Assembly: GCA_002361775.1 (NCBI GenBank)
Contig: DETV01000084.1
Coordinates: 1 to 49,756, forward strand
Length of the DNA: 49,756 nt
Reading direction: 5' to 3'
Origin: Eubacterium sp. UBA3279
GTDB taxonomy: Bacteria; Bacillota; Clostridia; Lachnospirales; Lachnospiraceae
Shown here: positions 34,961-43,475 of the stretch, piece by piece
Layout: each line of letters begins with the position of its first letter
How positions within the stretch are numbered: the first letter of the stretch is position 1
Program-made: the position numbers and the translations under genes
Notes under the pieces: generated by a model
Database searches by the model: none
The model's input: only the letters and a program-made list of their open reading frames with translations
Told to the model about the DNA's origin: nothing

Positions 34961-35992
34961 ATGCAGGAATTATTTGAAAAAATAGTGGATTTAGAGCATA
35001 GAGAGAAATTGATTCTTCTTACTGTGACAGAAGGGGAAAACAGGGGAGAAAAAGCTCTTTTTGAGGATGAGAGATTATTATGGGAATCCTGTAAGGGGGG
35101 ATTTTTCAGTAAAATAAAAGATGATTTTTCCTGGAGAACTTCTACAGGAAAGATGATAATAGACGGACAATCCGTATTTTGTGATTGTCTGGGAAGGGAA
35201 AAACAGTTAGTGATCTGCGGAGCCGGTCATGTCTCTGCGGCAATTATTTCCATGGGAAGAATGTTGAGATTTACGGTGACAGTTCTGGAGGATCGTCCCT
35301 ATTTTGCGGATCATGCCAGAAAACTGGGAGCGAATCATGTGATCTGTGATTCCTTTGAAAACGGATTAAAGGAAATCCAGGGAGATGAAGATACATATTT
35401 TGTGATTGTCACCAGAGGCCATCGATATGATCAGATTTGTCTGGAACAGATTTTTGAAAAGAAATATGCCTATGTGGGAATGATGGGAAGTCGCAAAAGA
35501 GTCGCTGCTTTAAAAGAAAATATTCTGGAAAAAGGATTTTCCAGAGAAAAAGTGGAGGAGCTTCACAGTCCCATCGGTCTTGCTATCCGGGCAGAAACCC
35601 CGGAAGAAATCGCAGTTTCCGTTATGGCAGAAATCATAGAAGTGAAAAATAAAACAGGAAGAGAAGAAAGTATTTCTTCGGAAATGTTAAAGGTATTATC
35701 GGAAAAAGAAAAACAGGATAAAATTCTGGCTACGATTGTAGGCAGAAGGGGATCGGCTCCGAGAAAAGTGGGAACAAAAATGATTATTTTTCCCGATGGA
35801 AAAACCATGGGAACGATTGGCGGCGGATGTATGGAGGCGGAAGTGATTTCTCATGCGCTTATGATGATACGAACGGGAGATAGAAATACACAGATTTATT
35901 CTGTAGATATGACCAACGAATCAGCAGAGGAGGAAGGGATGGTCTGTGGAGGAACCATAGATGTAATGCTGGAAGGAGTATTTTCAGAATGA
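34961..35992 (+). CDS. XdhC-family molybdoenzyme maturation factor
   Basis: A 343-residue factor that inserts sulfurated cofactor into xanthine dehydrogenase or aldehyde-oxidase type enzymes. The middle holds the Rossmann domain (VICGAGHVSAAI, VTRGHRYDQICLEQI, YVGMMGSRKRV); the C-terminal third is a canonical XdhC/CoxI domain (TIVGRRGSAPRKVG, GTIGGGCMEAEV, MVCGGTIDVMLE). The N-terminal 75 residues (LILLTVTEGENRGEKALF) look like a decayed first copy of that domain. ATG 34961 is 7 nt from GGAGG; the in-frame ATG 34955 is too close. Implies a molybdenum hydroxylase elsewhere in the genome. Confidence 0.88.
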   Translation: MQELFEKIVDLEHREKLILLTVTEGENRGEKALFEDERLLWESCKGGFFSKIKDDFSWRTSTGKMIIDGQSVFCDCLGREKQLVICGAGHVSAAIISMGRMLRFTVTVLEDRPYFADHARKLGANHVICDSFENGLKEIQGDEDTYFVIVTRGHRYDQICLEQIFEKKYAYVGMMGSRKRVAALKENILEKGFSREKVEELHSPIGLAIRAETPEEIAVSVMAEIIEVKNKTGREESISSEMLKVLSEKEKQDKILATIVGRRGSAPRKVGTKMIIFPDGKTMGTIGGGCMEAEVISHALMMIRTGDRNTQIYSVDMTNESAEEEGMVCGGTIDVMLEGVFSE

Positions 35993-36441
35993 AGAGTGAG
36001 AAATCGGTGAACTTCAAAACATTATCCCCATTTTGGATTTATTTTGGAGTGTTAGTATTGTTAATGGTTGGGTTTTATGTATTTCCTATAGGGATTTTGT
36101 TGTTGCTTTCTATGGCAATTCCTCTCCTTGCGATATGGGGTGTCATCGTATATCTGGTGGGAAGCGCTGTGGAAAAAAGAACGAAGCTGGAGAAAGTATG
36201 GAAAAGGATTCAGATTTCTTTGGTGTGTACAGTATTAGTAGCTTTAATTCCTGGTGTGGGGTTATTGGCAGGAAATGCTATTCTGGAAGGGTATATAGAT
36301 ATGGAAGGTTTTTTCCATAATTTATTTGATAAAATTACATTAATCATCACGGCAGTTCATTTCTTGTTATTCTGGGCGGGAGAGGAAATAGAATGGCTGG
36401 AGATTAAAACATACAGAGAAGCTAAAGAAGAGAACGTATGA
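35989..36441 (+). CDS. small integral membrane protein of unknown function
   Basis: A 150-residue protein with four likely membrane segments (about 15-33, 36-58, 75-95 and 113-130) and a charged cytoplasmic tail. No family recognised. The ATG overlaps the XdhC stop (ATGA), so it is translated from the molybdenum operon, and the MFS transporter follows 14 bp later. It could be an accessory to transport or simply a passenger. Confidence 0.7.
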   Translation: MKSEKSVNFKTLSPFWIYFGVLVLLMVGFYVFPIGILLLLSMAIPLLAIWGVIVYLVGSAVEKRTKLEKVWKRIQISLVCTVLVALIPGVGLLAGNAILEGYIDMEGFFHNLFDKITLIITAVHFLLFWAGEEIEWLEIKTYREAKEENV

Positions 36442-36454
36442 GGAGGGAAATGAA

Positions 36455-37636
36455 ATGGTTCATTTGTTGTTAGCAATTATATATTTGGCATTTATCAGTC
36501 TGGGATTGCCGGATGCCCTGTTAGGATCAGCCTGGCCCACCATGTATCAGGAATTTTCGGTTCCTGTGTCTTATTCCGGAGGAATATTTATGATTATAGC
36601 GGTGGGAACGATCATTTCCAGTTTTCAGAGTGACCGTCTTACCAGAAAATTCGGCACAGGTAAGGTTACGGCAATGAGTGTTTTCATGACAGCAATGGCT
36701 TTGTTTGGTTTTTCTGTCAGTCATTCCTATTGGATGTTGTGTCTTTGGGCAATTCCTTATGGTTTGGGAGCAGGAAGCGTGGATGCTTCGTTGAATAACT
36801 ATGTGGCGCTTCATTACAGCAGTCGGGATATGAGCTGGCTGCATTGTATGTGGGGAATTGGAGCTTCTGTAGGTCCTTATATTATGGGATATGCCTTAAC
36901 AGGCGGTCATGGTTGGAATATGGGGTATCGGTGGATTTCGATTTTACAGATTGTCCTGACAATTTTTCTGTTTTTAAGTCTGCCTCTCTGGAAAAAAACC
37001 AAGGGAGAAAAAATGTATGAAGAGGGCGAGAATGGAGGAAAGGGGTCGAAACCACTTTCACTGAAAGAAATTTTCCAGATTCCGGGAGCGAAAGAAATTA
37101 TGATATCTTTTTTCGGATACTGCGCATTGGAACAGACCGCCAGTTTGTGGGCAAGCAGTTATCTGGTGCTGCACCGGGGTTTGGCAGAAGCTGAAGCAGC
37201 AAAATTTGCCGGTTTATTCTTCCTGGGGATTACCGGAGGAAGATTTATCAGCGGTTTTCTTACCATGAAATTCAATGACAGGCAGATGATATGGCTGGGA
37301 GAAGGGATTACACTGGCGGGAGTAGCTGTACTGTTTTTACCTTTTGGAGAAGCAACAGCATTGCTGGGATTACTGCTTATAGGTTTGGGATGCGCTCCTA
37401 TTTATCCCTGTATTATCCATTCTACTCCTGCGAATTTTGGAGAAGACAAGTCTCAGGCTATGATTGGGGTACAGATGGCTTTTGCTTACATAGGAACTTG
37501 TATAATGCCTCCGGTTTTCGGATTGATCGCGAATTATATCAGTGTATCTTTGTTTCCTGTATATATGTTCGTCATTTTAGTGTTGATGGCAGTGATGTAT
37601 CAGAGAATGTTGGGAAAAGTGAAGAAGAGTAAATAA
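36455..37636 (+). CDS. MFS transporter (FucP-like)
   Basis: A 393-residue transporter with 12 predicted membrane segments. The start LGLPDALLGSAWPTMYQEF and LHCMWGIGASVGPYIMG are typical of the MFS branch that includes sugar and uncharacterised permeases. Substrate not readable. The gene ends 36 bp inside the remnant of the convergent permease pseudogene, showing that the pseudogene has lost its 3' end. RBS GGAGGG before ATG 36455; last gene of the stretch that starts at modA. Confidence 0.88.
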   Translation: MVHLLLAIIYLAFISLGLPDALLGSAWPTMYQEFSVPVSYSGGIFMIIAVGTIISSFQSDRLTRKFGTGKVTAMSVFMTAMALFGFSVSHSYWMLCLWAIPYGLGAGSVDASLNNYVALHYSSRDMSWLHCMWGIGASVGPYIMGYALTGGHGWNMGYRWISILQIVLTIFLFLSLPLWKKTKGEKMYEEGENGGKGSKPLSLKEIFQIPGAKEIMISFFGYCALEQTASLWASSYLVLHRGLAEAEAAKFAGLFFLGITGGRFISGFLTMKFNDRQMIWLGEGITLAGVAVLFLPFGEATALLGLLLIGLGCAPIYPCIIHSTPANFGEDKSQAMIGVQMAFAYIGTCIMPPVFGLIANYISVSLFPVYMFVILVLMAVMYQRMLGKVKKSK

Positions 37637-38360
37637 AGAGATTTTGTGAGCGAAAATACAGATTGCAGTATTTCCGGGAAAATATGCCAGATCTCTGTTT
37701 CACTTGCGGCAGTAAAGCCAATACCGATGGAAAGGGACAGCGCGGCAATCGTAATATTTCGCTGAGTAAATCCGGCTTTGGAAAGCATTTCAATTCCAGA
37801 GGTGAGAATGGTTCCAAACATCATGATGGTACAGCCACCTAAAACAGAATCCGGAAGGGAAGCAAAAAAGTTTCCCACAGGAGGCAGCAGACCAGCCAGA
37901 ATCATGCAGACGGCGCCTGTCATAATGGTAAAGCGATTTACTACTTTTGTCATGGCGATTAGACCTACATTTTGAGAAAAAGAGGTAACTGGCGGGCATC
38001 CTAACAAAGCAGAAAATGCAGATGCATAGCCGTCGCAGGCCAATGAACCGGTGATTTCTTTTGTAGTGATATCTCGTTTCAATCCTCCGGATACCATTGC
38101 AGTGGTATCTCCGATGGTTTCGGCAGCAGATACCAGAAAAATGATGGCAACAGAAACAATAGCCCCCAGATGAAACTCCGGTTTGTACGGCATAATATGG
38201 GGAAGGGATATAAATCCTCCGGAAAAAATCACAGCGGAGTCAGATTTGATACAAACATTGCCAAAATGTGCTGAAGTCCGAAGGGGATTGCTTTCATAAT
38301 CGGAACGGTACCGTCCAGATTATAAATGTTTGAGACATTTTCATTTTGATGATTTTTCAT
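37600..38360 (-). pseudogene. NCS2 uracil/xanthine-type permease, internally deleted
   Basis: Two parts of one permease lie in different frames. From the start at 38360 (RBS AAAAGGAG) the frame reads MKNHQNENVSNIYNLDG then ILAMFVSNLTPL and stops. Immediately after, another frame reads IFSGGFISLPHIMPYKPEF, VSAAETIGDTTAMVSGGLKRD and GCPPVTSFSQNVGLI, the second half of an NCS2 transporter. About 200 residues (segments 2-7) are missing between them, and the C-terminus runs into unrelated sequence near 37650. A purine/pyrimidine permease next to molybdenum hydroxylase genes would have suited purine catabolism. Confidence 0.8.
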
Positions 38361-38509
38361 AAGTACGTTTACTCCTTTTTCATATACGTTACTATACTTT
38401 TTCAGTTTACCATAAAAAAATGGAATGTCCAGAAAAACCAAAGGAAAATAGTAGTACAGGAAAGGGGAATACGTTATGATGAAACAAAGGATAAAAGGGG
38501 AGACAAAAA

Positions 38510-39550
38510 ATGCTTGCATATACATATAAAGAAAAAGGTAAATTTGTGTTGGAGGAAAAAGAAAAACCGCAGCTATGTGAAGAGACAGATGCCATAGTGC
38601 GTGTAACACTGGCCAGTATTTGCTCCAGTGATATACATATAAAACATGGAGCAGTTCCAAGAGCAGTTCCCGGTATTACTGTAGGACATGAGATGGTGGG
38701 CGTTGTCGAAACGGTGGGAAACAAGGTAACAAAGGTAAAGCCGGGAGACAGAGTAACAGTGAATGTAGAAACATTTTGCGGGGAATGTTTCTTTTGCAAA
38801 AACGGATATGTGAACAATTGTACTGACAAAAACGGAGGATGGGCGCTAGGATGTCGGATTGACGGGGGACAGGCAGAATATGTTCGTGTACCTTATGCAG
38901 ATCAAGGGTTAAATCTCATTCCGGGTACGGTAACAGATGAAGAGGCATTGCTGACAGGAGATGTTCTTGCCACAGGTTTCTGGGCTGCCCGGATTTCAGA
39001 GATCCGCGAAGAAGATACGGTAGTTATCCTTGGCGGAGGTCCTACCGGAATTTGCACGCTTTTATGCGTGATGTTAAAAAGTCCTAAACAGATTATTTTA
39101 TGTGAAGTCGATCAGGAAAGAATAGCATTTATCAAAAAGCATTATCCGAAGGTTTTAGTGGTGAATCCTGAAGAAACAGATGTGGAAACATTTGTGAAAG
39201 CACACAGCGATCATGGAGGCGCAGACCGGGTGCTGGAAGTAGCCGGAGGTTCTCAGACGTTTGATCTGGCGTGGAAAGTGGCGCGTCCCAATGGCATTGT
39301 GACAATCGTTGCGCTTTATGAAGAAAATCAAATATTGCCGCTTCCGCAAATGTACGGAAAGAATCTGATCTTTAAAACGGGAGGCGTGGATGGATGTGAC
39401 TGTGATGAAATTCTGAAATTAATTGAGGAAAAGAAAATAGATACCACCCCATTGATTACGCATACTTTTTCGTTGAAAGAAATTGAGAAGGCATATGATA
39501 TTTTTGAAAACAGGAAAGAACAAGTGATCAAAATAGCCATTCAGCCGTAA
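38510..39550 (+). CDS. zinc-dependent medium-chain alcohol dehydrogenase
   Basis: A 346-residue NAD(P)-dependent dehydrogenase. Catalytic zinc ligands are in SICSSDIHIKHG and VGHEMVG; the structural zinc is held by the four Cys of CGECFFCKNGYVNNC; the Rossmann motif is LGGGPTGI. Length and layout match threonine/sorbitol/alcohol dehydrogenases of the family; substrate unknown. The CoA transferase gene follows by 30 bp, hinting at a fermentative pathway for a hydroxy acid or alcohol. RBS AAGGGGAG before ATG 38510. Confidence 0.9.
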   Translation: MLAYTYKEKGKFVLEEKEKPQLCEETDAIVRVTLASICSSDIHIKHGAVPRAVPGITVGHEMVGVVETVGNKVTKVKPGDRVTVNVETFCGECFFCKNGYVNNCTDKNGGWALGCRIDGGQAEYVRVPYADQGLNLIPGTVTDEEALLTGDVLATGFWAARISEIREEDTVVILGGGPTGICTLLCVMLKSPKQIILCEVDQERIAFIKKHYPKVLVVNPEETDVETFVKAHSDHGGADRVLEVAGGSQTFDLAWKVARPNGIVTIVALYEENQILPLPQMYGKNLIFKTGGVDGCDCDEILKLIEEKKIDTTPLITHTFSLKEIEKAYDIFENRKEQVIKIAIQP

Positions 39551-39580
39551 AAAAGACAGGAAATCAGAGGTGAAACAGAT

Positions 39581-41092
39581 ATGTATGAGATTATGAGTTC
39601 AGATGAAGCAATCCGTCTGATTCGGGATGGAGATTGTATTTGTGTAAATTCTTTTGTGGGGATTGAAAGTCCGGTGGAATTACATGAAGCCCTTTATCGA
39701 AGATATGAGAGAATGCAGTCTCCCCGTCATCTGACGGTTATTTCCAGCGCAGGATTTGGCGTGTGGGATGAAAATCGCAATGCGGAGGGATATATTCGGG
39801 AAGGGGCGGTGGACCGCCTGATCTGCGGTCATTTTGGAGCTATGTTAAGTACCAAAAAGCTGGTTCTGGAAGACCGGTTTGAAGCATATAATCTTCCATT
39901 AGGCTGTATATCTCATGCAATCCGCGCCCAGGCCGGAGGACTGCCCGGAGCTCTTTCCAAGGTGGGACTGGATATCTTTGTAGACCCACGACAGGAAGGT
40001 CCCGGTATCAATCGGATTTCTATTGATGAGTCATTGGTAAAGCACGTGGAAGTGGATGGGGAAGAATTTCTTTATTACAAATTGCCTAAAATTACAGTTG
40101 CTCTCATCAAGGGAACTGCCGCAGACAGAAAAGGAAATATTTCCTTTGACGATATGTTTATGTCGGGAGACGCTCTGTCCATTTGTCAGGCGGTAAAGGC
40201 AAACCGGGGAAAAGTGATCGTACAGGTGGATCGGCTGGTGGATACGCCTTCCCGTCCCCGAAATGCAATCATTCCCGGATGTCTGGTGGATGCAATCGTA
40301 GTGACTGAGCCGGAGGAACGCAATGAAGCGTACACTGCACTGACAGGAAGTTTTGAAATCCCCTATGAGGATTGGAAAGTTTGGAGTGAGAAGATAGATA
40401 CCGTATCTACAAAAGCAGGGAGAAACAGCGCTGTTGGAAATATTATCGGGAAACGGGCGGCTATGGAACTTCGGGTAGATGATATTGTAAATATTGGTAT
40501 CGGTATCCCGGAGATGGTTTCCCGTTACGCGCGAAAAAATGGAATGCTGGATATGGTCACACTTACTGTAGAGTCCGGGGGGATAGGAGGATTTCCGGTT
40601 TCAGGAGAAGCTTTTGGGGCGATGATCGGCGCAGCATCCGTTTATGATATGGCAAATCAGTTTGATCTGTATGATAACGGAGGGCTGGATATTTGCTTTA
40701 TGGGAGCTTTGGAAGTGGATGGACAGGGAAATGTCAATGCTCACCGGGGACCGGGAGCTTTTGCAGGAATCGGGGGATTTGCCAACATTACAGCAAAAAC
40801 CCCTACGGTTGTATTTTGTCTCACATTTAATACAAAAGGATTAAATGTGGAGCAAAAGAAAGGAACTGTGGTGATCCAACAGGAGGGAACCATACCTAAA
40901 TTTGTGAATAAGGTACACAGTATCAGCTTTTCCGCAAAACGGGCGATTGCCAATGGACAGAAGGTACTTTATGTAACAGAACGGTGTGTTTTTCGTCTGA
41001 CTCCGAAAGGATTGAAACTGATAGAAGTTTATCCCGGAGTGGATGTGGAAAAAGATGTTTTGAGACAATTGCCTTTTGAGGTTGAGATTTAG
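39581..41092 (+). CDS. acyl-CoA:acetate/3-ketoacid CoA-transferase
   Basis: A 503-residue single-chain family I CoA transferase with fused alpha and beta parts (YdiF-like). The start MSSDEAIRLIRDGDCICVNSF and LPGALSKVGLDIFVDPRQ belong to the alpha part; the beta part carries the catalytic Glu in TLTVESGGIGGFPVSGEAFG. It would move CoA between a short-chain acyl-CoA and acetate, as in butyrate or propionate formation or 3-hydroxyacid use. Probably in one operon with the dehydrogenase. Confidence 0.9.
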   Translation: MYEIMSSDEAIRLIRDGDCICVNSFVGIESPVELHEALYRRYERMQSPRHLTVISSAGFGVWDENRNAEGYIREGAVDRLICGHFGAMLSTKKLVLEDRFEAYNLPLGCISHAIRAQAGGLPGALSKVGLDIFVDPRQEGPGINRISIDESLVKHVEVDGEEFLYYKLPKITVALIKGTAADRKGNISFDDMFMSGDALSICQAVKANRGKVIVQVDRLVDTPSRPRNAIIPGCLVDAIVVTEPEERNEAYTALTGSFEIPYEDWKVWSEKIDTVSTKAGRNSAVGNIIGKRAAMELRVDDIVNIGIGIPEMVSRYARKNGMLDMVTLTVESGGIGGFPVSGEAFGAMIGAASVYDMANQFDLYDNGGLDICFMGALEVDGQGNVNAHRGPGAFAGIGGFANITAKTPTVVFCLTFNTKGLNVEQKKGTVVIQQEGTIPKFVNKVHSISFSAKRAIANGQKVLYVTERCVFRLTPKGLKLIEVYPGVDVEKDVLRQLPFEVEI

Positions 41093-41329
41093 AAAAACAG
41101 TGATTGGATTAATCGGTATCATAACTCTTAATTACGTTTTTCATTTTTCAAGAGGACATGCAGAATTGAAAACAATTTCAGAGGATTATATTATTTCCAA
41201 AGATACCGGTGAAGTTCTGGCATCTACCGGAAATATAAAGGAAAATGCTGCGGATATTGGACTGCCCTGAGAAAAGGCAACTTCTTCGTGAAAAAAGGAA
41301 CAAAGCGGGGAATGACAAGAAGATCATAG

Positions 41330-41388
41330 AAAAATCTCTCAGAGAAATTAAATGCTTTTGGGCAAAAGATTTCCTGGGAGATTTTTTG
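41330..41388. terminator. bidirectional terminator
   Basis: AAAAATCTCTCAG (41330-41342) pairs with CTGGGAGATTTTT (41374-41386) with one G-T pair, flanked by A and T runs, between the convergent CoA transferase and MerR genes. The rest of 41093-41437 holds only a short unrecognised frame. Confidence 0.75.
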
Positions 41389-41437
41389 TATGAAAAAACG
41401 GAGGATATCTGCTTCTGAAGGAACAGTAAATAAGTTA

Positions 41438-42250
41438 TCATTCGGGAATCATTGCATGGGTACAAACGGGAAGCTGTAATTGGGTAATAAATTCCGACTC
41501 ATCGGAAGAGGTATGAATATCCAGCCAGAGCAATTCCAATAAATCTCCGGCAACCGTCATATTATGATCCTGGGCATATGTGATCAGTTTTTGTCCCCAT
41601 TCAATACTTTGGGTGTAACTGCCGCGATAGGTGACACAAAGATAATCACCTCCCGAGATACAATTTTCTCCCTGTTCGTCGATTAAGAATACAGATTGAT
41701 AAGAAATTTCCTTTTTTTCCAGTAAAGAAGGAAGAGCAATGACAGTTCCCATCTGATTATTTCCTATGATATAAAGCCGTTTTGTATCCAGATTTATGAG
41801 ATGCTTAATAAGAAGATCCATTTCTTCAGCGGCAGAATAACTTTCTGAGAGACTATGACACCAACGGGGAGGTAAAGTAATCCGGGTAATTTCATTTAAA
41901 GGGAGAGCAAGGGCAGAGCGAATGGTATGCAGACGATGCTCAACATTTTTTTGCAATTGCTGAAGGCGTAACAGTTGTTTGTGAATAGCCATTTGTTCTT
42001 CTTCCAAAAGTTTTAGAGAAGAAGCGGTATTGTGATTATCCAGATATTCTTTTATCTGCTCCATGGTAAAACCGATGGAGCGAAGATCCCGTATTACGTT
42101 GAGACGCCAGATATCATGGATACTGTAATGACGGTAACCAGATTCCGAGCGTTCCGGCTTTATCAGACCAATTTCTTCATAATAGCGAATAGAATCTACT
42201 CCAATTCCATACAATTTGGAAATTTCGCCTATTTTAAAATATTTTTTCAT
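41438..42250 (-). CDS. MerR family regulator with GyrI-like effector domain
   Basis: A 270-residue regulator. Residues 1-75 are a MerR winged helix (FKIGEISKLYGIGVDSIRYYEEIGLI, split here by me as the recognition region), followed by a dimerisation coiled coil (about 80-115) and a C-terminal GyrI/BmrR-like domain that would bind a small hydrophobic or cationic ligand. No cysteine pattern for metals is seen. It is divergent from the membrane gene at 42354; the shared intergenic region contains a classical MerR-type promoter facing that gene. Confidence 0.9.
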   Translation of the reverse strand: MKKYFKIGEISKLYGIGVDSIRYYEEIGLIKPERSESGYRHYSIHDIWRLNVIRDLRSIGFTMEQIKEYLDNHNTASSLKLLEEEQMAIHKQLLRLQQLQKNVEHRLHTIRSALALPLNEITRITLPPRWCHSLSESYSAAEEMDLLIKHLINLDTKRLYIIGNNQMGTVIALPSLLEKKEISYQSVFLIDEQGENCISGGDYLCVTYRGSYTQSIEWGQKLITYAQDHNMTVAGDLLELLWLDIHTSSDESEFITQLQLPVCTHAMIPE

Positions 42251-42268
42251 AATTACATATTCTCCTGA

Positions 42269-42299
42269 TTGACTCTGGTATAATACCAGAGTTTATAAT
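42269..42299 (+). promoter_or_regulatory. MerR-type promoter and operator
   Basis: TTGACT (42269-42274) and TATAAT (42294-42299) are separated by 19 bp, the over-long spacer typical of MerR-activated promoters. CTCTGGTATAATACCAGAG (42273-42291) is a perfect 9-1-9 dyad placed exactly between them. Confidence 0.88.
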
Positions 42300-42353
42300 A
42301 AGTATAAAAGTATTATAACATCTTATTATAGTAAAAAGGAAAGGAAATTAAAA

Positions 42354-42992
42354 ATGCGTTCATTTTGGAAAGAAATCAAAATATCATCTGTACTGATATT
42401 GCTGGGGGCAAGCGCGCTGTTGGCCTTTGGGTTATATAATGTTCACTCTGTTTCAAAAGTTACAGAGGGAGGTATCCTGGGATTGACCTTACTTTTGGAA
42501 TATTGGTTTGGCATATCGCCATCATTTTCCGGATTTATTTTGACTGTAGCCTGTTACCTTTTGGGATGGAAAATTTTAGGAAAAAGATTTTTGGCATATT
42601 CTTTTATATCAGCCATAGGATTTTCTGTTTTTTATAGAATATTTGAACAGTTTGATCCGCTGTTTCCGCAAATCGGTGAAAAGCCTTTGCTGGCTGCAGT
42701 GGTGGGAGCTTTATTTGTAGGTGTCAGTGTGGGAATCTGTGTGCGTGTTGGCGGCGCCCCGACAGGAGATGATGCTCTTGCCATGAGTTTGTCCACCGTT
42801 TTGCCAGTGGATATCCAATGGGTTTATCTGGTCAGTGATCTGGTGGTACTGTTTATGTCACTTAGTTATATTACGTTAAGCCGGATTATGTATTCTATTT
42901 TGACGGTTCTTTTATCCGGGCAGATTATCGGAATCATACAGAAAATGAAATTTCCACAATTTATGGGAACTGTAGACGCAGCAGAAAACTAA
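42354..42992 (+). CDS. YitT/YczE family membrane protein
   Basis: A 212-residue protein with five or six membrane segments. VTEGGILGLTLLLEYWFGISPS and GICVRVGGAPTGDDALAMSL are signatures of the YitT-like family of unclear transport function. Its promoter is of MerR type and the divergent neighbour is a MerR regulator, so it is probably the regulated export or resistance determinant. AAGGAAAGGAAATT precedes ATG 42354. Confidence 0.85.
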   Translation: MRSFWKEIKISSVLILLGASALLAFGLYNVHSVSKVTEGGILGLTLLLEYWFGISPSFSGFILTVACYLLGWKILGKRFLAYSFISAIGFSVFYRIFEQFDPLFPQIGEKPLLAAVVGALFVGVSVGICVRVGGAPTGDDALAMSLSTVLPVDIQWVYLVSDLVVLFMSLSYITLSRIMYSILTVLLSGQIIGIIQKMKFPQFMGTVDAAEN

Positions 42993-43089
42993 AAAGAAAA
43001 ACAGGATAAAATCACAAGCGAGGAAGGTGGAAGAAATAACAGGAACATTTTCTGTGAATAGTAAAAACTAATATAAGAGAGTTGTGCGA

Positions 43090-43118
43090 ACATAATCTAT
43101 AATTCCCCTGCATACATT
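43090..43118 (+). promoter_or_regulatory. candidate sigma-E promoter of the spoIIID remnant
   Basis: ACATAAT (43090-43096), 14 bp, CATACATT (43111-43118): the -10 matches the sigma-E consensus CATACANT exactly and the -35 is close to TCATATT. In B. subtilis spoIIID is a sigma-E gene, which supports the reading. Confidence 0.6.
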
Positions 43119-43143
43119 GTAAAAAGATGTATCCAGGGGAATT
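43101..43143 (+). other. strong hairpin before the spoIIID remnant
   Basis: AATTCCCCTG and ATACAT pair with ATGTAT and CAGGGGAATT (43127-43143). The hairpin includes the likely ribosome site AGGGGA. It could be a terminator for the upstream membrane gene (T-run follows) or hide the ribosome site in longer transcripts; a message from the sigma-E promoter would start within it. Confidence 0.55.
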
Positions 43144-43146
43144 TTT

Positions 43147-43311
43147 GTGAAAGATTATATCGAAGAAAGAGCGGTTGAAATTGCAGAGTATATTATAGAA
43201 AGAAAGGCTACGGTACGGCAAACGGCGAAGAAATTTGGAGTTAGTAAGAGTACGGTACATACGGTAGTAACAAAAGAGGTTTTTGTGAAGGTTTTGTATG
43301 TGATGAGATAA
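43147..43311 (+). pseudogene. spoIIID: SpoIIID sporulation regulator, truncated
   Basis: The 54-residue product begins KDYIEERAVEIAEYII, then ATVRQTAKKFGVSKSTVH, which is the helix-turn-helix half of SpoIIID, the mother-cell regulator of about 80-95 residues. From residue 39 it departs from the family (TVVTKEVFVKVLYVMR instead of KDVTERL...), and the C-terminal basic helix is gone. GTG start at 43147 after AGGGGA. A second, intact spoIIID must exist elsewhere if the organism sporulates. It marks the left edge of the decayed region. Confidence 0.75.
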
Positions 43312-43372
43312 AGAGAGGGGATAGAGTTGGGAAAGATCGCAGAAATGTGGTCTTTTTCTTTTGTTCATTTTC

Positions 43373-43401
43373 TTGAGTTGCAGATAAAAATCAGTTAAAA
43401 T
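43373..43401 (+). promoter_or_regulatory. sigma-A promoter before the SWIM pseudogene
   Basis: TTGAGT (43373-43378), 17-bp spacer, TAAAAT (43396-43401), 74 bp before the pseudogene start. Confidence 0.5.
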
Positions 43402-43475
43402 AAAGTGTAGAAAGTAGAGTGGCAGGTTGGGAGATTTGACAATCATGTATTAGGAATGACTGGGGGACAAAGTAA

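Noticed and set aside
41076..41270. Open frame of 64 residues after the CoA transferase
   Set aside because: No recognised family, overlaps the transferase end, and the ribosome site is poor; left as non-coding.
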